NCBI RefSeq assembly: GCF_035594125.1
Contig: NC_087156.1
Coordinates: forward strand, 10,938,806 to 11,002,805
Source: Scylla paramamosain
Lineage: Eukaryota; Arthropoda; Malacostraca; Decapoda; Portunidae
Length of the DNA: 64,000 nucleotides
Direction: 5' to 3'
The notes under the pieces were generated by a model. It was given only the letters and a program-made list of their open reading frames with translations, did no database searches and had not been told where the DNA came from. Position 1 is the first letter of the stretch. Every line of letters starts with the position of its first letter. Of this stretch, positions 59,767 through 64,000 are shown piece by piece. The position numbers were made by a program, and so were the translations under genes.

Positions 59767-59999
59767 TTCCTGCAAAACAAATAGATTCTGTACATAAGTA
59801 AGAGAGAAAAAAAAAAACAGTAGAAAATATAGATGTAAATGCCAATGACACCGTGCATTGCTTAAAAAAATAAAGAAAAAAACAAGGTCTCCATCGTTAC
59901 AAATACTGAACTATCAAAACTTACAACTTACAAGATACGACACGGAAATAAAAGGACACAAACCCGCTACACTACAATGATGGTGCTGGTGACGATGAT

Positions 60000-60061
60000 G
60001 ACGGTAATGATAATAATTATAATGGTAATAATAATAGTAATAATGATTATAATATATAATA

Positions 60062-60120
<59 letters not shown>

Positions 60121-60132
60121 CAACAACAGTAC
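60000..60132. repeat. (TAA)n microsatellite
   Basis: Shorter homologue of 13962-14188. Confidence 0.95.
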
Positions 60133-60994
60133 CACTTCACTACGTATCGCCTCACGCGGGGAGCAGGGGTGGGAGGGGCACAGGTCTTTCTTCTTTTTCA
60201 TGCAGTATTCTTTTTTTTATACCTATGAAGCATAAACACACTTGCAGCCTCCGCTGGTCCCCCTACCCTCTCTCTCTTAATCCCTCCCGACGCCGCCCTT
60301 CCTCCCAGTCGGAAGCTTTCATCCTGCTGATAGGTAGTAAAGCCTGTGTGAAGAAGTGAGTGCTTCACCAGCTTTTTCAATGACATAATTTGATTGATGT
60401 CTATGTTGAGAGTGGACGTGAATTACGAATAAAGCAATCCGTGGTTCTCTGGGCTGAGTCATTCTCGTGCTGCAGGATGGACAGGTGTAATGTTGTGTTG
60501 TTGTTATTGTTGTTGGTGATGGTGCAGCACAGGGGAGGGTTCCAGGAGGCGACTCCAGACACAAGGAATGCCCGCCTCTGTAAAGTTCTCTGATCTCACC
60601 TACTGCTATTTGCACTCCACGACATACTCCCACAAGTCAACAATTATCTAATTATCACTGTGGGCATGAACGCTCACTTTAGAATCAGCAGCAGTTTTTC
60701 TTATTGAACTTTTGGTGCTGCATGAACAGTGGAGGGGAAATCATGTGTTCAAATATATCTTGTTTACCGTTGGGGTTTCATGGCGTAGTGACAGTCTTGG
60801 GAACCCAGTGTGTGTGGGATGCCAGCGGTCATATCCCATAGAAAATGAAATAAATAAATAACGTAATGAAATTAATTCACATCATAATTCTTTAATACAT
60901 ACTGGCGTGAACATTAGATGGGGAAATAGACCAACTTTACAAAAAAGATGGGGAAGATGGGGAAATAGACCAACTTAAAAAAAAAGAAAAAGGG

Positions 60995-61157
60995 CCCTCG
61001 TGGCCCAGTGGGTAGAGTGATGCACTTGGAGTTTGGCGTGAGGGAAGTGAGGGGCGCGTAGGTTCGAACCCCCCTCTCGGAACTCACAAAAACCTTCAAA
61101 GAGCATCCCTCCATCACCATGTGTGCCTCAAACACACAGGTACGGTGATGGAGCTGC
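60995..61157 (+). mobile_element. tRNA-derived SINE head with A and B boxes
   Basis: A box TGGCCCAGTGG (61003-61013) and B box GGTTCGAACCC (61063-61073) match polymerase III promoter consensus. The spacing of 60 bp is longer than in most tRNAs. The ends do not pair as an acceptor stem, so it is not a working tRNA. It is followed by the hairpin array, which may be the SINE body or an unrelated satellite. Confidence 0.75.
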
Positions 61158-63135
61158 CCACGGGGAGGAGGGGAGGTGAGTGCGCAGCACCTCCCTACCC
61201 CTCCCCAGGGGAGGAAGGCACCGCCTTACCGCCCCCGGGAGAGCAAGGGAGGTGAGTGCACAGCGCTTCCCTTCTCTCCCCTACCTAACCCTGGCAAGTC
61301 TACGGACTACCAGGCAAAAAATAATAAAAACAAAAAAAAAAACATAAAATAAAAAAAAAAACAAAAAATAAAAAAAATAAAGGTAAGTGCATAGCACTTC
61401 CCTTCTCTCCACCTAACAGGAAAAAAATAAATAAAAAAAACATAAAGGTGAGTGCATAGCACTTCCCTTCTCTCCCAACCTACCAGGCAAAAGATAGAAA
61501 AAAAAAAATAATAATAATAAAAATTAAGGTGAGTTCATAGCAGTTCCCTTCTCTCCCAACCTTCCACGCAAAAAAAAATTAGATAAATAAATAAATAAAT
61601 GAAATAAAATAAAATAAATAAATAAAACAAATAAGTAAATAAATGAATAAAATAAAAATAAAAGCCACCCTACCACCTCGGACCTCGGGAGAGCAAGAGA
61701 GGTGAGTGCACAGCACTTCCCTTCTCTCCCCAAGTCTACGGACTACCACACCAAAAAGATTAAAATATATATAGGTATAAAGAAAAAAAAAAAAAAATAG
61801 AAAATAAAATAAAATAAATAAATAAGATTAAATTAACAAAAAAATAAATAAAGTAAAAACCAAAAAACTCCTACTCCCCCCGTCAATAAAAGTGACTGAG
61901 TCTGGCAATCAACAATAAATAATAAAAATAAATCAATACCAACCTGACTGATCCTGACAACTCCAAAGACCACCACCCCACCTGTGAAGCACGGGAGGTG
62001 AGTGTGCAGCACCTCCCTACCCTTCCGAGTCTCCCAGTTTGACTTTGACCAACAATCTGACTCATTCTAGCAACTCCAACTGTACAGACCACCACCAGTA
62101 CTCCAGTACTCCCCACCCTGGCAACTGATCCTGGCAAGGTGAGTGCGTAGCACTTCCCGTGACTCATCCTGGCAACTCTAAAGACCCACCATACTGACTG
62201 ACCCTGGGAAGCACGGGAGGTGAGTGTGCAGCACCTCCCTACCCTTCCCAGTCTCCCATCAATCTGACTCATCCTACCAACTCCAAACAGCAACTCCAAC
62301 TGTACAGACCACCACCACCACCACCCCTCTGATCTTGGCAAGGTGAGTGCGTAGCACTTCCCTTGTCTGACCCTGACTGACTGACCCTGGCAGCTCAAAA
62401 AAACAAACAACCTGCCTGATTTACAGATATGTAATCACCAAACTGACTGGCCCTGGGGAGCATGTGAGGTGAGTGTGCAGCACCTCCCTACACTTCCCAG
62501 TCTCCCAGTTTGACCTTACTCATCCTGGCAACTTCTAAGAGCAACTCTCTGACACTGTGACTCTGATCCCTACATCCCTACATCTTACCCTGTCCAGGGT
62601 AGGTGAGTGCGTAGCACTTCCCTACCACCAGCCTGACTGACCCTGGCAACTCTAAAAACAACCATCCTGACTGACTTACAAATCTTACTCTAATCTGGCA
62701 ACAGACCACCAAATTGACTGACCGTGGGGAGCATGGGAGGTGAGTGTGCAGCACCTCCCTACCCTTCCCAGTCTCCCAGTTTGACTTCCACCACCAATGT
62801 GACTCATCCTACCAGCTCCAAATCTACCACCACCACCACTCCTCTGATTGTGGCAAGGTGAGTGCGTAGCACTTCCCTGGGCTTGACTGACTGACCCTGG
62901 CAACTCCAAAAATAACCAACCTGACAGATGTTACAAATGTAACCTGGGAAGCATGGGAGGTGAGTGTGCAGCACCTCCCTACCCTTCCCAGTCTTCCACC
63001 AACCTGACTTGAATTATGACTGGGGAGCAGGGGAGGTGAGTGTGCAGCACCTCCCTACCCTTCCCAGTCTTCCACCAACCTGACTTGAATTATGACTGGG
63101 GAGCAGGGGAGGTGAGTGTGCAGCACCTCCTACTT
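61158..63135 (+). repeat. GGTGAGTG hairpin-repeat array, copy 2
   Basis: About 17 GGTGAGTG-type units (one GGTAAGTG at 61382) with the same alternating hairpin types as 15112-17560. A-rich segments replace the AT tracts of copy 1. Near the right end two units (about 63000-63070 and 63070-63130) are almost identical, a recent local duplication. Confidence 0.85.
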
Positions 63136-63194
63136 TCTCCACTCTGTCTACCCTACCACCTACCAACTCAGACCATCAAACTGACTGTCTTAGA

Positions 63195-63229
63195 ACAAGA
63201 AGAGGAAGCAACGCCATCAGAGGAAGAAG

Positions 63230-63268
<39 letters not shown>

Positions 63269-63375
63269 TACCGCCATCAGAGGAAGAAATCAAGAAAAAG
63301 AAGCAGAGAAAAAGAACTACCACCACTGCTCTCAGAGGAAGAAGCAGCAGCGTCACCGCCATCAGAGGAAGAAAT
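63195..63375. repeat. AGAGGAAGAAG minisatellite with (AGC)n
   Basis: Units like CCATCAGAGGAAGAA and an AGC run of about 14 triplets at 63226-63268, which copy 1 lacks. Confidence 0.8.
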
Positions 63376-63727
63376 ATATATATGTAAACTACGACTGGTC
63401 AAATCTCCGCTGGCGCCAGGCAAAGTTCGACCTGTGATAGGCTGTGTTTAGAGAGAGAGAGAGAAAAAAAAGAATTCCTTGAAAGGAAACTACGCTAACT
63501 CAGGGGAGTCAGTTAGGGGACTGACTGTGAAAGTGCCAGGCAAAGCTGCTGCTTCAGACATGCACACTTCAACTTCAACAATGCATGCGAGAATGTTGCT
63601 GTATTATTCCTCCTATTCCTTCTTCTTTTTCTTCTCCTGCAGAAGACTGTCTTATTACTACGTAATTTTTTTTCTCATAATTTATTGAATGTTATTCTAT
63701 TTATTTCTTTTTTTCAGTATTTCCACC

Positions 63728-64000
63728 TTTTCTAAATCCATCCATCCTTTAAATTAAATAAATTTAATAAATTTTTGTCCACTTGAGCCTTGGACAACTG
63801 ATTACAAAAGAATTACATGAATATTTGACTTTTTTTCTTTGGTCTTAAAACGCCACATCTCAAACACATGAGGCGCGGGTTGCGTTTGAGTGTACTGTAA
63901 TATACCAATATAATACATGAATTTGTAATACTTTAATCACAATTTATATCTTTTCATACTAAGCAGTATGGCAACTTACTTCTTCCTCATGACACTGGTC
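63728..64000 (+). repeat. dispersed repeat R, copy 3
   Basis: Equivalent of 18263-18528; cut by the window end. Confidence 0.8.

Larger units (their letters stand above)
59769..64000 (+). repeat. segmental duplication, copy 2 (continues past the window)
   Basis: Collinear with 13738-18528; details in that entry. Differences: shorter TAA tract, intact SINE head, no long AT tracts, an AGC expansion at 63225-63268, and deletion of a few bp in 60515-60530. It ends only because the window ends. Confidence 0.93.

Noticed and set aside
60995..61080. Functional tRNA gene
   Set aside because: A and B boxes are present but the ends do not form an acceptor stem and the internal spacing is too long; a SINE head fits better.

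Overview
This is eukaryotic, mostly non-genic DNA, best explained as a decapod crustacean genome (probably a crab). The reasons are the very dense di- and trinucleotide microsatellites, several families of broken arthropod-type non-LTR retrotransposons, a Penelope-like element, a tRNA-derived SINE head and small TTAA- or 8-bp-flanked MITEs. The host assignment is inference. No bacterial gene, operon, rRNA or CRISPR is present, and I found no convincing complete host gene. Only short candidate exons with good splice signals can be proposed.

Layout. 0-9.7 kb: a 5'-truncated LINE (family A) on the minus strand (1219-2987) lies head-to-head with a longer plus-strand copy (4136-6908). Trinucleotide arrays and a degenerate C-rich array follow. 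9.7-12.2 kb: a strong hairpin, then a broken CR1-type LINE (family D) whose 3' tail contains a tiny insertion of a family A 3' end. 13.7-18.5 kb: a composite block made of a (TAA/GAT)n tract, unique sequence, a SINE head missing its A box, a 2.4-kb array of GGTGAGTG-containing hairpin repeats, an AGAGGAAGAAG minisatellite and a 3' repeat. It recurs at 59.77-64.0 kb and runs off the window. 18.5-28 kb: microsatellites, a 19-bp minisatellite, LINE tails and two TTAA-bounded MITEs. 28.4-30.3 kb: a LINE ORF1 remnant and a Penelope-like element with an open 400-residue RT plus GIY-YIG ORF, a hammerhead-like motif and an exact 60-bp inverted duplication at its 5' edge. 33.3-38.9 kb: a CR1-type LINE (B) split by another nearly full-length LINE (C). 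42.7-46.0 kb: the most complete family A copy. 46-59 kb: tandem duplications, long microsatellites, a 262-bp hAT-type MITE, LINE 3' fragments and two candidate promoter/first-exon regions (about 53.0-53.44 and 57.58-57.73 kb). 58.5-59.77 kb: a second LINE D copy adjoining the second duplicated block.

No genes form a pathway here. What the window records is retrotransposon activity: target-primed insertions with 5' truncation, nested insertions, segmental duplication of a SINE/satellite composite, and lineage-specific microsatellite growth. The reverse transcriptase frames are broken or have damaged catalytic motifs, except the Penelope ORF, which is open but 5'-truncated. The least explained structures are the GGTGAGTG hairpin array and the hammerhead-like fold in the Penelope tail.
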